Shown here: in pieces, positions 8,558 to 17,590 of the stretch
Position numbering within the stretch: the first letter of the stretch is position 1
Layout of the letters: every line of letters starts with the position of its first letter
From: Mailhella sp.
GTDB taxonomy: Bacteria > Desulfobacterota > Desulfovibrionia > Desulfovibrionales > Desulfovibrionaceae
Assembly (NCBI GenBank): GCA_020024815.1
Contig: JAHHTE010000023.1
Coordinates: 1 to 19,417 of the forward strand
Direction of reading: 5' to 3'
Length of the DNA: 19,417 nt
Notes under the pieces: model-generated
What the model was told of the DNA's origin: nothing
Databases searched by the model: none
Seen by the model: only the letters and a program-made list of their open reading frames with translations
Program-made: the position numbers and the translations under genes

Positions 8558-8708
8558 GATTGAGGGGGCTTGGGGGTTACACTGTCTTTATCCGTAGCTT
8601 CCTTTGTCGCAACGGCTAAAGCGAAATCATTTCCCCCAAAGAAAAAAATAAAATAAGATTAATTTTGAAATGCACGCTAATTTTTTGCAAGTATGGAGTG
8701 TTTTTGCT

Positions 8709-10574
8709 ATGCATAGTTATTTATCAAAGTTATTTATACAGACAATAAAAAAATCTTTACTTGCGTTTGGGTTATGTATTGTTTTTGTTTTTTTTCCTTT
8801 TTTTCTTTATGCGTATGAATTACCCCATAATAATGTTACAAAACATACAGTATTAGGTATTTGGGACGAAACAGAAGACTTGCAAAAAATAGAAAAAAGA
8901 ATTTTGCCTATTGTGCCAAAAGGTGGGTTATTACGCATGAGTGCCTTAGGTTCTTTTGATAGTTTTAATCCTTTTGCAGCTCGTGGAATACGAGGAGCAT
9001 ATATTCATCTGACTTATGAAACATTAGGGCAATCTGTACCAGGTGAAGATTTTCTTATGCAAGGTTTACTTGCAAAGGAATTTATTCTTAGCAATGACCG
9101 TTCTTTTATGCTTGTAGTTTTAAATGAAAATGCTCGTTTTGCTGATGGTAAACCTGTAACAGCTCATGATGTTGTTTATACATTTAATGCATTAATGAAA
9201 GAAGCAAGTCCACATTATAGAGCATATTATGCACAAGTTAAAAATGTAGAAGCAAAAGGAACACATGAAGTGCTTTTTACTTTTGCAGAAAGCCATAATA
9301 GAGAATTACCACTTATTATTTGTCAACTTCCAGTTTTACCTGCTCATTGGTTAAAAGGTAAAAATTTAGGTGAACCATTAACAGAAGTTATTCCTGCAAG
9401 TGGACCATATAAAGTAAAAGAATATACAATGGGTTCACGTTTAGTTTTAGAACGTAGAAAAGATTGGTGGGGAGAAAAACTTCCTATTAATCAAGGATAT
9501 TATAATTTTGATACTATTAGTGTAGATTATTATCGTGATGTTACAGTAGCACGCGAAGCATTTTTTGCTGGTTCTGTTGATTTTTTTATGGAAAATACCA
9601 TTAAAGATTGGAAAAATGCTTATGATGTGCCAGCTGTACGCAATGGAAATATAGTTAAAAAAGAACAAAAAATACGCCGTAATAATGGTATGGGTGGTTT
9701 ATTTATGAATACCCGCCATGAAGTTCTTGCAGATAAAAAAGTACGGCAAGCATTGAATTATGTTTTTGATTTTGAATGGGCAAATAGAGCGTTATTTTAT
9801 AATGCTTATGAACGTTTTACAGGGGTATTTACAGGTTCTCCTTTATCAGCACCATTATTACCAAGTGAAGAAGAAAAAAAAGTTTTGGCAGAATATGCCC
9901 ATGAATTAGATCCCAGTATTTGGGAAGCATTGCCAACAAATTTTAAAACTGATGGTAGTGGAAGAAATGCAGAAGGGTTGCGTAAGGCTTTAGCCTTATT
10001 AGAAGAAGCTGGCTGGACATTAAAAAATGGTGTTATGCAAAATAAGCAAGGTAAGCAATTACAGCTTACTATGATTTTAAGTTCTCAACAATTACAACGT
10101 GTTTATGTTCCTTTTCAAAAGAATTTACAACGTCTTGGTATAAAATTAGATATTCAACTTATAGATCAAACTCAATATATTGGTCGTATTCGTGCGTATG
10201 ATTTTGACCTTGTTTATGCTATGGTTCCACAATCTCAATCTCCTGGTAATGAGCAAAGACAATTTTGGGGAAGTAAGGCAGCAAATATTCCAGGAACAAG
10301 AAATTTAGCAGGTATTCAAGATAAAGTTATTGATGATATTATTGAAAAACTTATTGCAGCACCAACAGAAAAAGAATGGAAAACATACGTTGCTGTTCTT
10401 GATAGATTAATTCAACATGGTTCATATTTTATTTATGGTTGGTATAGTCCTAATATGCGTTTTGCTTGGTGGCAAAATAAAATTTGTCCACCTTCTAAGG
10501 GCCTACAATATGGCATTGACCTTATGGCTTGGTATGCAAGTGATGGGAATAAAAGTAAGACTGGGGTAAAATAA
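8709..10574 (+). CDS. yejA: Periplasmic peptide-binding protein, YejA type (SBP family 5)
   Basis: A 621-residue solute-binding protein of the family 5 peptide/nickel group. It binds peptides in the periplasm and hands them to the YejBE channel; in enterobacteria this transporter also takes in microcin C. After a long signal peptide (hydrophobic to about residue 35, cleavage near LYAYE) it shows the family opening GSFDSFNPFAARG. It has the YejA-typical block FMNTR (332-336)...VRQAL...VFDFEW (352-357) and length near E. coli YejA (about 600). The ATG at 8709 is chosen because GGAG at 8695-8698 is 10 bases upstream and a clean signal peptide follows. An in-frame ATG at 8670 would add 13 residues without a good ribosome site. 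It starts the importer operon, and its TAA overlaps the yejB ATG by one base. The real ligand is unknown; products of the M16 protease are a reasonable guess. Confidence 0.93.
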   Translation: MHSYLSKLFIQTIKKSLLAFGLCIVFVFFPFFLYAYELPHNNVTKHTVLGIWDETEDLQKIEKRILPIVPKGGLLRMSALGSFDSFNPFAARGIRGAYIHLTYETLGQSVPGEDFLMQGLLAKEFILSNDRSFMLVVLNENARFADGKPVTAHDVVYTFNALMKEASPHYRAYYAQVKNVEAKGTHEVLFTFAESHNRELPLIICQLPVLPAHWLKGKNLGEPLTEVIPASGPYKVKEYTMGSRLVLERRKDWWGEKLPINQGYYNFDTISVDYYRDVTVAREAFFAGSVDFFMENTIKDWKNAYDVPAVRNGNIVKKEQKIRRNNGMGGLFMNTRHEVLADKKVRQALNYVFDFEWANRALFYNAYERFTGVFTGSPLSAPLLPSEEEKKVLAEYAHELDPSIWEALPTNFKTDGSGRNAEGLRKALALLEEAGWTLKNGVMQNKQGKQLQLTMILSSQQLQRVYVPFQKNLQRLGIKLDIQLIDQTQYIGRIRAYDFDLVYAMVPQSQSPGNEQRQFWGSKAANIPGTRNLAGIQDKVIDDIIEKLIAAPTEKEWKTYVAVLDRLIQHGSYFIYGWYSPNMRFAWWQNKICPPSKGLQYGIDLMAWYASDGNKSKTGVK

Positions 10575-11665
10575 TGTTACATTATACCTTACGAAGATTA
10601 TTACTTATTATTCCAACATTGCTTGGGATATTAACCATAAACTTTTTTGTAATACAAATTGCTCCTGGTGGTCCTGTGGAACAATTTATTGCAAATTTAG
10701 AAGGCAATGGTACTAGTTTTATGGAGCGTGTAGGAAGCTCTACTGGAGATTTTGTACCATCAAATCAGGAAGATATAGGAAACTATGCTGGAGGGAGAGG
10801 ACTTAGTGAAGCAACATTGAACGCTGTAAAAAAAATGTATGGTTTTGACAAACCTATTTTAGAAAGATATGTTGAAATGTTGTGGAATTATGTGTGCTTT
10901 GATTTTGGTAATAGTCTTTTTAAAGCTTCTTCTGTTATTGATTTGTTAGTTGCAGCATTACCTGTTTCTATAAGTTTAGGGCTTTGGAGTACCCTTATTA
11001 TTTATTTTGTTTCTATACCATTGGGAATTGCTCGTGCTATTCGACGTGGTTCTTTTTTTGATGTAAGTTCTGGGCTTTGTGTCGTTATTTGTAGTTCTAT
11101 TCCTGGTTTTTTATTTGCTGTATTATTGGTGATTTTTTTTGCTGGTGGCTCATATTGGCAAATTTTTCCTTTACGCGGTTTACATTCTCTTGATTACGAA
11201 AAGTTAAGTTTTGTAGAGCAACTTCTTGATTATTTTCATCATCTTGTATTGCCTTTAATTTCTCTTTCTATTGGTGGTTTTGCAGGATTAAGTTTAATTA
11301 CAAAAAATTCTTTTTTAGATGAATTAACAAAACAATATGTTGATACTGCAAAAGCTAAAGGTTTAACAGAAAAAGCTGTTTTATATAAACATGTTTTTCG
11401 TAATGCAATGCTAATTGTTATTTCTGGTTTACCCGGTACTTTTGTGCGTATGTTTTTTGCTGGATCTTTATTAATTGAAACAATTTTTTCTATTAATGGC
11501 TTAGGCTTATTAGGGTTTGAAGCTGCTATGCAACGAGATTATCCCGTTATGTTTTCAACGTTATATATTTTTACGTTAATAGGGCTTGTTACTTCTATTC
11601 TTGGGGATATAACAATGATGAAAGTTGACCCGCGTATTGATTTCACTGCAAGGGGAAAAGTATGA
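10574..11665 (+). CDS. yejB: Peptide ABC transporter permease, YejB type
   Basis: A 363-residue inner-membrane subunit of a peptide importer. The N-terminus (LRRLLLIIPTLLGILTINFFVIQIAPGGPVEQ region, about 7-38) is the hallmark of DppB/OppB/YejB permeases. The extended periplasmic stretch (about 40-85) and total length fit YejB (about 364) better than DppB. The cytoplasmic coupling (EAA) loop DTAKAKGLTEKAVLYKHVFR begins at 257, and about six membrane helices are visible. It would form the channel with YejE and dock onto YejF. Its ATG overlaps the yejA stop by one base, and its own TGA overlaps the yejE start (ATGA), indicating a coupled operon. No defects are seen. Confidence 0.94.
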   Translation: MLHYTLRRLLLIIPTLLGILTINFFVIQIAPGGPVEQFIANLEGNGTSFMERVGSSTGDFVPSNQEDIGNYAGGRGLSEATLNAVKKMYGFDKPILERYVEMLWNYVCFDFGNSLFKASSVIDLLVAALPVSISLGLWSTLIIYFVSIPLGIARAIRRGSFFDVSSGLCVVICSSIPGFLFAVLLVIFFAGGSYWQIFPLRGLHSLDYEKLSFVEQLLDYFHHLVLPLISLSIGGFAGLSLITKNSFLDELTKQYVDTAKAKGLTEKAVLYKHVFRNAMLIVISGLPGTFVRMFFAGSLLIETIFSINGLGLLGFEAAMQRDYPVMFSTLYIFTLIGLVTSILGDITMMKVDPRIDFTARGKV

Positions 11666-12723
11666 GTCCACTATTAAAAAGACGTTGGCAAACATTTAAA
11701 AAAAATAAACCAGCTTTTGTGGCTTTGCTTATTTTTGGAAGTTTTTTTGTATTAAGTCTTTGTTCTGAATTAATAGCAAATGATAAACCCCTTATTATTT
11801 ATATTAAGGAAGAAAATCAAAGTCGTTTACTTTTTCCATTAATTCAAAATATAGTGGAAACAGATCTAGGAGGGGATTTACCTTTATTAGTTGATTTTCA
11901 TGACCCTTTTATTCAAGAACAAATAGAAAAAAAAGGGTGGGCAATTTGGACTCCTATACGTTATTCCTATGATACCATTGTTCGGAATGGAGAAATGGTT
12001 TTTCCTTCTCGTCCTAGTTTAGAAAATTGGCTTGGTACTGATGATCATGGACGTGATATTTTAGCAAGAATTTTATATGGTTTCCGTTTATCTGTTCTTT
12101 TTGGATTATGCCTTTGTGTTATAAGTAGTGTAGTTGGGATTATTGCAGGTTTATTGCAAGGATATTATGGAGGAAAGCTTGATCTTTATTTTCAGCGTTT
12201 CATGGAAATATGGAGTGGTATTCCTGTTCTTTATCTTATCATCATTATTTCAAGTATTTTAATTATTAATTTTTGGGTGTTGCTTGGTATAATGCTTCTT
12301 TTTAGTTGGATGCGTTTTGTTGGTGTTGTGCGGGCAGAGAGTTTAAAAGTTCGTAATATGGATTATGTTCGTGCTGCACGAGCTTTAGGTGTTTCTGATA
12401 AACAAATATTATTACATCATATTTTACCCAATGCGACTGTTGCATTAATTGCTGTAATGCCATTTCAAATTAATGCGTCTATTGTAACATTAACTTCATT
12501 AGATTTTTTAGGGTTTGGCTTACCTCCTAGTTATCCTTCATTGGGAGAGCTTATTGCACAAGGAAAAAATAATCTTTTTGCACCATGGATAGGAATTACA
12601 GGATTTATTACGCTTGGTTCTATGCTTAGTTGTCTTGTATTAATAGGGGAGGGAGTGCGTGATGCTTTTGACCCTCGTGTGTTTTTTGCTCAAGATGTAG
12701 TACAAGAAAGTAATGAGGATTAA
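11662..12723 (+). CDS. yejE: Peptide ABC transporter permease, YejE type
   Basis: A 353-residue second channel subunit. The opening RRWQTFKKNKPAF, a first membrane helix and then ELIANDKPL (about 36-44) is a strong YejE signature. A long periplasmic insert (about 45-120) ends in LGTDDHGRDILARILYGFRLS, the motif that leads into the permease core of DppC/OppC-like proteins. The coupling loop RAARALGVSDKQILLHHILP begins at 237. Five to six helices are visible. It overlaps yejB by four bases, with an AGGGG-type ribosome site inside the yejB end (11651-11655). The following ATP-binding gene begins 4 bases after its stop. The role is to form the inner-membrane peptide pore with YejB. Confidence 0.94.
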   Translation: MSPLLKRRWQTFKKNKPAFVALLIFGSFFVLSLCSELIANDKPLIIYIKEENQSRLLFPLIQNIVETDLGGDLPLLVDFHDPFIQEQIEKKGWAIWTPIRYSYDTIVRNGEMVFPSRPSLENWLGTDDHGRDILARILYGFRLSVLFGLCLCVISSVVGIIAGLLQGYYGGKLDLYFQRFMEIWSGIPVLYLIIIISSILIINFWVLLGIMLLFSWMRFVGVVRAESLKVRNMDYVRAARALGVSDKQILLHHILPNATVALIAVMPFQINASIVTLTSLDFLGFGLPPSYPSLGELIAQGKNNLFAPWIGITGFITLGSMLSCLVLIGEGVRDAFDPRVFFAQDVVQESNED

Positions 12724-12727
12724 AAAA

Positions 12728-14350
12728 ATGGATTTACTTTCAGTTAAAGATTTATGTATTTCCTTCCAATTAGGAGAAAAGCAAAAAAATAATAAAATTG
12801 CACAGCGTGAAGTTGTTCATGGGGTGTCCTTTTCTATTCAAAAAGGGCAATGCCATGCTCTTGTGGGAGAAAGTGGTGCAGGAAAAAGTCTTACAGCACG
12901 TTCTCTTATGCATTTATTACCCTATGGTGTACATATTAGTTCTGGTTCTATTTTTTTAGAAGACCATGAATTAACGCAGTTAACAGAAAAGGAGTTTTTG
13001 CATTTTCGAGGTAAAGATATTGCAATGGTTTTTCAAGATTCCTTAGCAGGTTTAAATCCATTACAGCCAGTAGGAAAACAAGTAGAAGAAGTTCTTTTTA
13101 TTCATTCTAGTATGAATAAAAAAGAAAGAGAAAAGCGTGTATTAGAACTTTTTGATTTAGTGCAAATTGATAATGCAAAAGAGCGTGTTTTATCTTTTCC
13201 TCATCAGCTTTCTGGAGGACAAAGACAAAGAGTTATGTTAGCTCTTGCTATTGCTAATAAACCTAAATTACTTATTGCTGATGAGCCAACAACAGCATTA
13301 GATGCCAATATTCAAGTAGCGATTTTAGAATTATTACAATCATTACAACAAGAATTTGATATGGGTTTGTTATTAATAAGCCATGATTTGCGTATGGTGC
13401 AGGATTTTGCTGATGTTGTACACGTTATGCAAAAGGGAAATATTGTAGAAAGTTCTAAAGAATTATTTATTAATCCAAAACATTGGTATACGCAAAAGCT
13501 TTTGGCAACAGAAGATACTGATTATGCTCCTATTCAAGAAAAAATTTCTGAACCTATTTTATCTGTAAAAAATCTTAATATTGAATTTGTTCGTCCTAAA
13601 AAGTCTTTATTTAAGGCTCCACCTGTTTTTCATGCTGTTAAAAATATTGATTTTACATTGTTAAAAGGTGAATGTTTAGGACTTGTAGGGGAAAGTGGTT
13701 CTGGTAAATCAAGTATTGCTCTTGCTGTCTTGCGTCTTTTGAGTTCTAAAGGGTCAATAATATTAAATGGGCAATCTATTGAAAATTTATCACATAAGCA
13801 AATGCAACCATTAAGAAAAAAATTACAAGTCGTTTTTCAAGACCCATATTTATCACTTAATCCGCGTATGACAATTTACGATTGCATAAAAGAAGGGGTA
13901 TTGGCACACGAAAATATTTCAAAGCAAGTATTAATGCAAAAAATTTATGCTTGCTTGGAAGATGTAGGATTATCAAAAGAGTATGCACTACGTTTTTCTC
14001 ATGAGTTATCAGGTGGAGAGCGACAACGAGTAGCTATTGCCAGAGCAATTATTTTACAACCAGAAGTGCTTATTTTAGATGAACCAACATCGTCCCTTGA
14101 TAGAACATTACAATTTCAATTATTGGAATTATTAAAAGAATTACAAAAAAAATATGCAATGTCTTTTGTGTATATAAGCCATGATTTACGCTTAGTAAAA
14201 GGTTTTTGTCAAAAGATACTTGTTTTAAAACAAGGAGAATGTGTAGAGCAAGGCATGACAAAAGATATTTTTAAAAACCCACAATCAGATTATATGAAAC
14301 GTTTGCTTTATTCATCAAATATGCAACATGAAATAGAGCCAATATATTAA
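12728..14350 (+). CDS. yejF: Peptide ABC transporter ATP-binding protein with two nucleotide-binding domains, YejF type
   Basis: A 540-residue protein with two complete ATPase domains in one chain, as in YejF. Domain 1 has Walker A GESGAGKS (47-54), LSGGQRQRV and Walker B LLIADEPTTALD. Domain 2 has GESGSGKS (321-328), LSGGERQRVAIARA and LILDEPTSSLD. Both keep the catalytic Glu and switch His (SHDLR), so both look active. Short Pro/Ile C-terminal extensions typical of oligopeptide ATPases follow each domain. The ATG at 12728 is preferred because GAGGA at 12715-12719 precedes it by 8 bases. The ATG at 12713, inside yejE, would add only MRIKK and lacks a good ribosome site. It powers peptide import by YejBE from the cytoplasmic side. 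The next gene starts 13 bases downstream. Confidence 0.95.
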   Translation: MDLLSVKDLCISFQLGEKQKNNKIAQREVVHGVSFSIQKGQCHALVGESGAGKSLTARSLMHLLPYGVHISSGSIFLEDHELTQLTEKEFLHFRGKDIAMVFQDSLAGLNPLQPVGKQVEEVLFIHSSMNKKEREKRVLELFDLVQIDNAKERVLSFPHQLSGGQRQRVMLALAIANKPKLLIADEPTTALDANIQVAILELLQSLQQEFDMGLLLISHDLRMVQDFADVVHVMQKGNIVESSKELFINPKHWYTQKLLATEDTDYAPIQEKISEPILSVKNLNIEFVRPKKSLFKAPPVFHAVKNIDFTLLKGECLGLVGESGSGKSSIALAVLRLLSSKGSIILNGQSIENLSHKQMQPLRKKLQVVFQDPYLSLNPRMTIYDCIKEGVLAHENISKQVLMQKIYACLEDVGLSKEYALRFSHELSGGERQRVAIARAIILQPEVLILDEPTSSLDRTLQFQLLELLKELQKKYAMSFVYISHDLRLVKGFCQKILVLKQGECVEQGMTKDIFKNPQSDYMKRLLYSSNMQHEIEPIY

Positions 14351-14363
14351 TAATGAGGTAATT

Positions 14364-15149
14364 ATGAAAAAACGTATTTTGCAGAGTATAGTAATGCTTT
14401 TAGGTTTTTCTTTGGTCTTTTTTTCTGTAAAAGAAAAGCTTTATGCAGCAACACAAATAAAAGAATTAGAGCAAAAACTAAATCAAACCATAAAAAAAGA
14501 TGCCAATGTGGGTTCAAGTGTTCAAAAATGGCATGAAGAACAAGATAAATTACTTGATGAAATGCGAAGAATGAAAATTGAAATTCAATGGCTTACATTG
14601 CAAAATAATAAATATTCGCATTATGTTGCAAGTAATCAAAGAAAAATTGATGAATTACAAAAAATAAATAGTGAATATGCTGTTATTGAATTACAACTTG
14701 AAAATGTAATGCATAATTATTTTGAAGAATTACAAAATATTATTGCAAATGATAAACCTTTTTTAGAAAAAGAAAGACAAGATAGACTTGTATTTTTGCG
14801 TGATACATTAGATTCCCCAGAATTATCTATTGGAGAAAAATTTAGACGTTTTGCAGAAGCATTATCTGTTGAAGCTGCTTATGGAGTTGAAATCAAAAAT
14901 GAATTTCATAGTGCAAAATTAGGAGAAATAGAAACAGATCTTAATATTATGCGTATTGGAAGAATGGCTATGTATGCTTTAACATTAGATAATAAAAAAT
15001 CTGGTATTTGGAATCAAGAAAAACAAATTTTTGAGCCAACAACAGAAGAAGAACATCGCTATATTTTAGCTTTGCAAACAGCAATAGCAAATAAACAATT
15101 TTATCAATTACTTGCATTACCAATAGGAAATATAAAAAATGAACAATAA
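14364..15149 (+). CDS. DUF3450 periplasmic coiled-coil protein of a TonB2-type cluster
   Basis: A 261-residue exported protein: signal peptide to about residue 28 (LYA/AT), a coiled coil with Glu/Lys/Gln heptads (about 30-125), then a conserved tail. The family marks are KPFLEKERQDRLVFLRDTLD (about 132-151), LSIGEKFRRFAEA and MRIGRMAMYALTLDNKKSG. DUF3450 proteins are found next to TtpC-ExbB-ExbD-TonB clusters in Vibrio and other proteobacteria; their molecular role is not settled, though they are thought to assist the TtpC-containing motor. GAGG at 14355-14358 precedes the ATG, 13 bases after yejF, so the TonB genes appear to be transcribed with the peptide importer. The gene overlaps the next by 11 bases. 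Confidence 0.88.
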   Translation: MKKRILQSIVMLLGFSLVFFSVKEKLYAATQIKELEQKLNQTIKKDANVGSSVQKWHEEQDKLLDEMRRMKIEIQWLTLQNNKYSHYVASNQRKIDELQKINSEYAVIELQLENVMHNYFEELQNIIANDKPFLEKERQDRLVFLRDTLDSPELSIGEKFRRFAEALSVEAAYGVEIKNEFHSAKLGEIETDLNIMRIGRMAMYALTLDNKKSGIWNQEKQIFEPTTEEEHRYILALQTAIANKQFYQLLALPIGNIKNEQ

Positions 15150-16614
15150 TAGAATTTTTATTTTATTTTGTATAATGGTGTTTGTTTTTATGGGGGCTTT
15201 GTCTGTAAAAGCTGATGAACCGAAAAATATTAATACAATGAATAAATTGGAAAAAATGCAATATGAAATAGATATATTGCAATCAGTAATTAATAAAGAA
15301 ACTCAAGAAAGTATACAGGAATTAGCACAAAATAAAGAAGCATTTTTGAAAGAATATGAAAAAATAAAAAAACAAAAACAAGAATTAGAAGCTAATCTTA
15401 GTCAATTACAAAAAGAATTTGAAGAACAAACGTTACTTATTAATAGTTTGGAAACAGAATTTTCTCATCAAAAAAGTAGTAGAAAAGCTTTAGAAGGGGC
15501 TGTAAAAATAAATGCTAATCTTTTAAAAGAACGGTTAATTTTTGCTCCTTATGGGAATTTGCCTTTTATTGACCATGAAGTATTGCAAAAAACAAGTTCT
15601 GAAAAAAATTTTCCTACGTTTGGGCAAATTGATAGTTTACTTGCTATGTTATTAGCAGAAATACGTCAAAATGGCAAAATAACAAAAGAAGAAGGTACAA
15701 TATATTCAAGTGATGGACTTGCTAAACCTGCTACTATTTTATATGCAGGGGGCTTTTTTGCCGTAGCCAATGATGAAACAGGAAATATGCAATTTTTACG
15801 TCCAAGTGATGATAGACAAAAATTAATGGTAGCTCCTGCAATGGCTGATACAAATGATCAAAAAAAATTATCAGAATTTTTTGCAGGAAAGAATACTTTT
15901 TTAGTTGCTGATCTTTCAAAAGGAGCTATGTTTGCTACTCCAAAAGAAGAAAGAAACTTTTTTACTCATATTGTTGAGGGTGGATCTTTAGTATGGCCGA
16001 TTATTCTTTGTGGAGTATTTGCTGGAATTTTTGGAATTTGGCGTCTTTATTGTTTATTTAGAATAAACTTAGGCTCAAAGGAAGTTTTTGAAAAATTTTA
16101 TGAAACCATTGGGCAAGGAAAATTTGAAGAAGCTAAACTTCTTTTAGAAAATCATAAAGCAGAAAAAATTATGCCTTATGCTTTTTTAGAATATATGCTA
16201 ACTCACTGGAATAATAGTATTGTAAGCCTTGAAAAAACGTATGAAGAAGCAATGAATGTTTTTGTTAATCCTTTAGGAAAAGGTATGACTTTTGTTGCTG
16301 TATGTGCTGCTGTTGCTCCTTTACTTGGTTTACTTGGTACAGTAACAGGTATGATTTCTACTTTTGATGTTATTACATTATATGGAAATAGTGACCCTAA
16401 AATGTTATCTGGTGGTATTTCCATTGCATTGGTTACAACAGAATTAGGGCTTATGGTGGCGATTCCTTTGATGTTCTTACATTTCTTTATTTCAAGACGT
16501 GTAGAAGTAATAGAGCAATATCTTGATACAAAAGCAAGTATGTGCATTGCAAGAGCTAGTGGCTTTTTAGTGCAAACTGCATTAACAGGATATGAACATG
16601 GAAATATGGAATAG
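15139..16614 (+). CDS. ttpC: Long ExbB-family proton channel protein, TtpC type
   Basis: A 491-residue protein combining a secreted N-terminal part with an ExbB/TolQ/MotA domain. The signal peptide (to about 25, VKA/DE) leads to a coiled coil (about 35-120) and a compact periplasmic domain (about 130-265). A first membrane helix is at about 283-305. The ExbB core includes AAVAPLLGLLGTVTGMISTF (about 387-406) and GGISIALVTTELGLMVAIPL. In Vibrio, TtpC is required with ExbB2/ExbD2 for TonB2-driven transport, possibly reaching through the periplasm; the coiled coil fits such a spanning role. The start ATG lies inside the DUF3450 gene behind AGGAAA (about 15124-15129), and the end overlaps the short exbB. 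Family assignment is firm; mechanism is taken from Vibrio work. Confidence 0.92.
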   Translation: MNNNRIFILFCIMVFVFMGALSVKADEPKNINTMNKLEKMQYEIDILQSVINKETQESIQELAQNKEAFLKEYEKIKKQKQELEANLSQLQKEFEEQTLLINSLETEFSHQKSSRKALEGAVKINANLLKERLIFAPYGNLPFIDHEVLQKTSSEKNFPTFGQIDSLLAMLLAEIRQNGKITKEEGTIYSSDGLAKPATILYAGGFFAVANDETGNMQFLRPSDDRQKLMVAPAMADTNDQKKLSEFFAGKNTFLVADLSKGAMFATPKEERNFFTHIVEGGSLVWPIILCGVFAGIFGIWRLYCLFRINLGSKEVFEKFYETIGQGKFEEAKLLLENHKAEKIMPYAFLEYMLTHWNNSIVSLEKTYEEAMNVFVNPLGKGMTFVAVCAAVAPLLGLLGTVTGMISTFDVITLYGNSDPKMLSGGISIALVTTELGLMVAIPLMFLHFFISRRVEVIEQYLDTKASMCIARASGFLVQTALTGYEHGNME

Positions 16615-17167
16615 TATTTTTACTCGCATTGTTGCGGGTGGTATTTATATGATACCTATTATATTTCTTAGTATACTTATGTTTAGTTTTGTTCTTTTTC
16701 GTGGTATAACTGTTTGGCTTGTACATCGTGAACTTAATGCCCTTTTTCTTCATGGTTTAGAACATATGAATCCATCTGGAAAGTGGAATATTCGTGCCCA
16801 TGAATATAGACAATTTCGTTCAGGTATTGAAACAATAGATTTTGCATTACGGGAAACTCTTTCTCAAGAACTTGTTGGACGTGTTGGAACAGGAAATGGA
16901 ATTTTACTTTGTGCTGCTTTAGCAACTCTTTTGGGGTTACTTGGTACAGTTAGTGGAATGATTACTTCATTTGAAGCAATTTATGATTATGGAGTAGGAA
17001 ATACAAAAAGTATGTCAGCAGGTATTTCACAGGCACTTATAACAACACAAAGTGGTTTATTAGTAAGTATTGTGGGAGTAATGCTTGGAAAATTACTTTC
17101 TCGTATGACTTTTCGATTAGAGCAAAAAGTTTTGCATTTTTATACCTTGATAGAACAAAATACATAG
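16598..17167 (+). CDS. exbB: ExbB-family proton channel protein (short)
   Basis: A 189-residue inner-membrane motor subunit with three helices: an N-terminal one (about 15-37), LLCAALATLLGLLGTVSGMI (about 104-123) and a third near 147-165 (QSGLLVSIVGVMLG). The conserved LLGLLGTVSGM and ISQALITTQSGLL blocks define the ExbB/TolQ family. With ExbD it forms the proton channel that energises TonB. The ATG at 16598 is favoured because AGGA at 16587-16590 is 7 bases upstream; the ATG at 16592 is only one base from that site. It overlaps ttpC by 17 bases, so translation is likely coupled. Its length is shorter than E. coli ExbB (244) and closer to Vibrio ExbB2-type proteins. Confidence 0.93.
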   Translation: MEIWNSIFTRIVAGGIYMIPIIFLSILMFSFVLFRGITVWLVHRELNALFLHGLEHMNPSGKWNIRAHEYRQFRSGIETIDFALRETLSQELVGRVGTGNGILLCAALATLLGLLGTVSGMITSFEAIYDYGVGNTKSMSAGISQALITTQSGLLVSIVGVMLGKLLSRMTFRLEQKVLHFYTLIEQNT

Positions 17168-17178
17168 TTGGTGATACG

Positions 17179-17580
17179 ATGAGAAGAAATCGCAAAAAAC
17201 AATCACAACAAGTAGATTTAAATCTTACTCCACTTATTGATATGGTTTTTATTTTACTTATCTTTTTTATGGTAACAGCAAGTTTTGTAAAAGAATCAGG
17301 TATTGATGTTGAAAGACCTGTGGCACAAACTGCAGAATCTCGTTCTCCTTCTGTTATTGTTAGTATTGATGCACAAAATACTATTTGGTTAGATAATAAG
17401 ACTATTGATGTACGTTCAGTACAAGCTTGGATGACTAATTTTATGCAAGAATCACCAGAAGGAACTGTTATTATAGCAGCTGATGTTATGGCTCGTAGTG
17501 GTATTGTTATACAAACATTAGATGCTTGCCGTGAGGCTGGTGTGAAAAATGTTAGCGTTGCAACAAAAACAGCACAATAA
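17179..17580 (+). CDS. exbD: ExbD-family biopolymer transport protein
   Basis: A 133-residue protein with a basic cytoplasmic N-terminus, one membrane helix (about 19-36) and a small periplasmic domain. The hallmark NLTPLIDMVFILLIFFMVT carries Asp21, equivalent to the proton-carrying Asp25 of E. coli ExbD. The periplasmic part ends with AGVKNVSVATK, typical of the ExbD/TolR fold. GGTGA at 17170-17174 serves as ribosome site, and the gene lies 11 bases after exbB. It completes the ExbB-ExbD motor for the adjacent TonB. Confidence 0.95.
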   Translation: MRRNRKKQSQQVDLNLTPLIDMVFILLIFFMVTASFVKESGIDVERPVAQTAESRSPSVIVSIDAQNTIWLDNKTIDVRSVQAWMTNFMQESPEGTVIIAADVMARSGIVIQTLDACREAGVKNVSVATKTAQ

Positions 17581-17590
17581 GGAGTATATT

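Larger units (their letters stand above)
8464..8658 (-). other. Intergenic region with start-less minus-strand open frame (possible gene remnant or repeat unit)
   Basis: The minus strand is open for 64 codons between a TAA read from 8661-8659 and a TAA read from 8466-8464, with no usable start near its beginning. The middle (8558-8637) is clearly richer in G+C than the surroundings and encodes FALAVATKEATDKDSVTPK, then a Pro/Gly-rich turn, which looks more protein-like than random AT-rich sequence. A small stem is also possible there: CCGTAGC (8592-8598) with GCAACGG (8610-8616). It could be a decayed gene fragment, a dispersed intergenic repeat that happens to be open, or a leader structure of the following operon. 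The rest of the gap (8363-8708) holds two hairpins and a -10-like element. Confidence 0.35.

Noticed and set aside
8560..8640. Possible tRNA or small structured RNA gene in the GC-richer gap
   Set aside because: No T-loop GTTCRA-type motif, no acceptor stem of seven pairs and no cloverleaf can be drawn; only a 7-base G/C pairing across about 60 bases and one small stem are visible.
8670..8708. Upstream ATG for yejA
   Set aside because: It would add 13 residues before the signal peptide and has no ribosome site, whereas the ATG at 8709 has GGAG at good spacing.
16203..16547. 114-codon minus-strand open frame
   Set aside because: It is the antisense of the conserved ExbB core of the TtpC-type gene; high conservation on the + strand explains the open frame.
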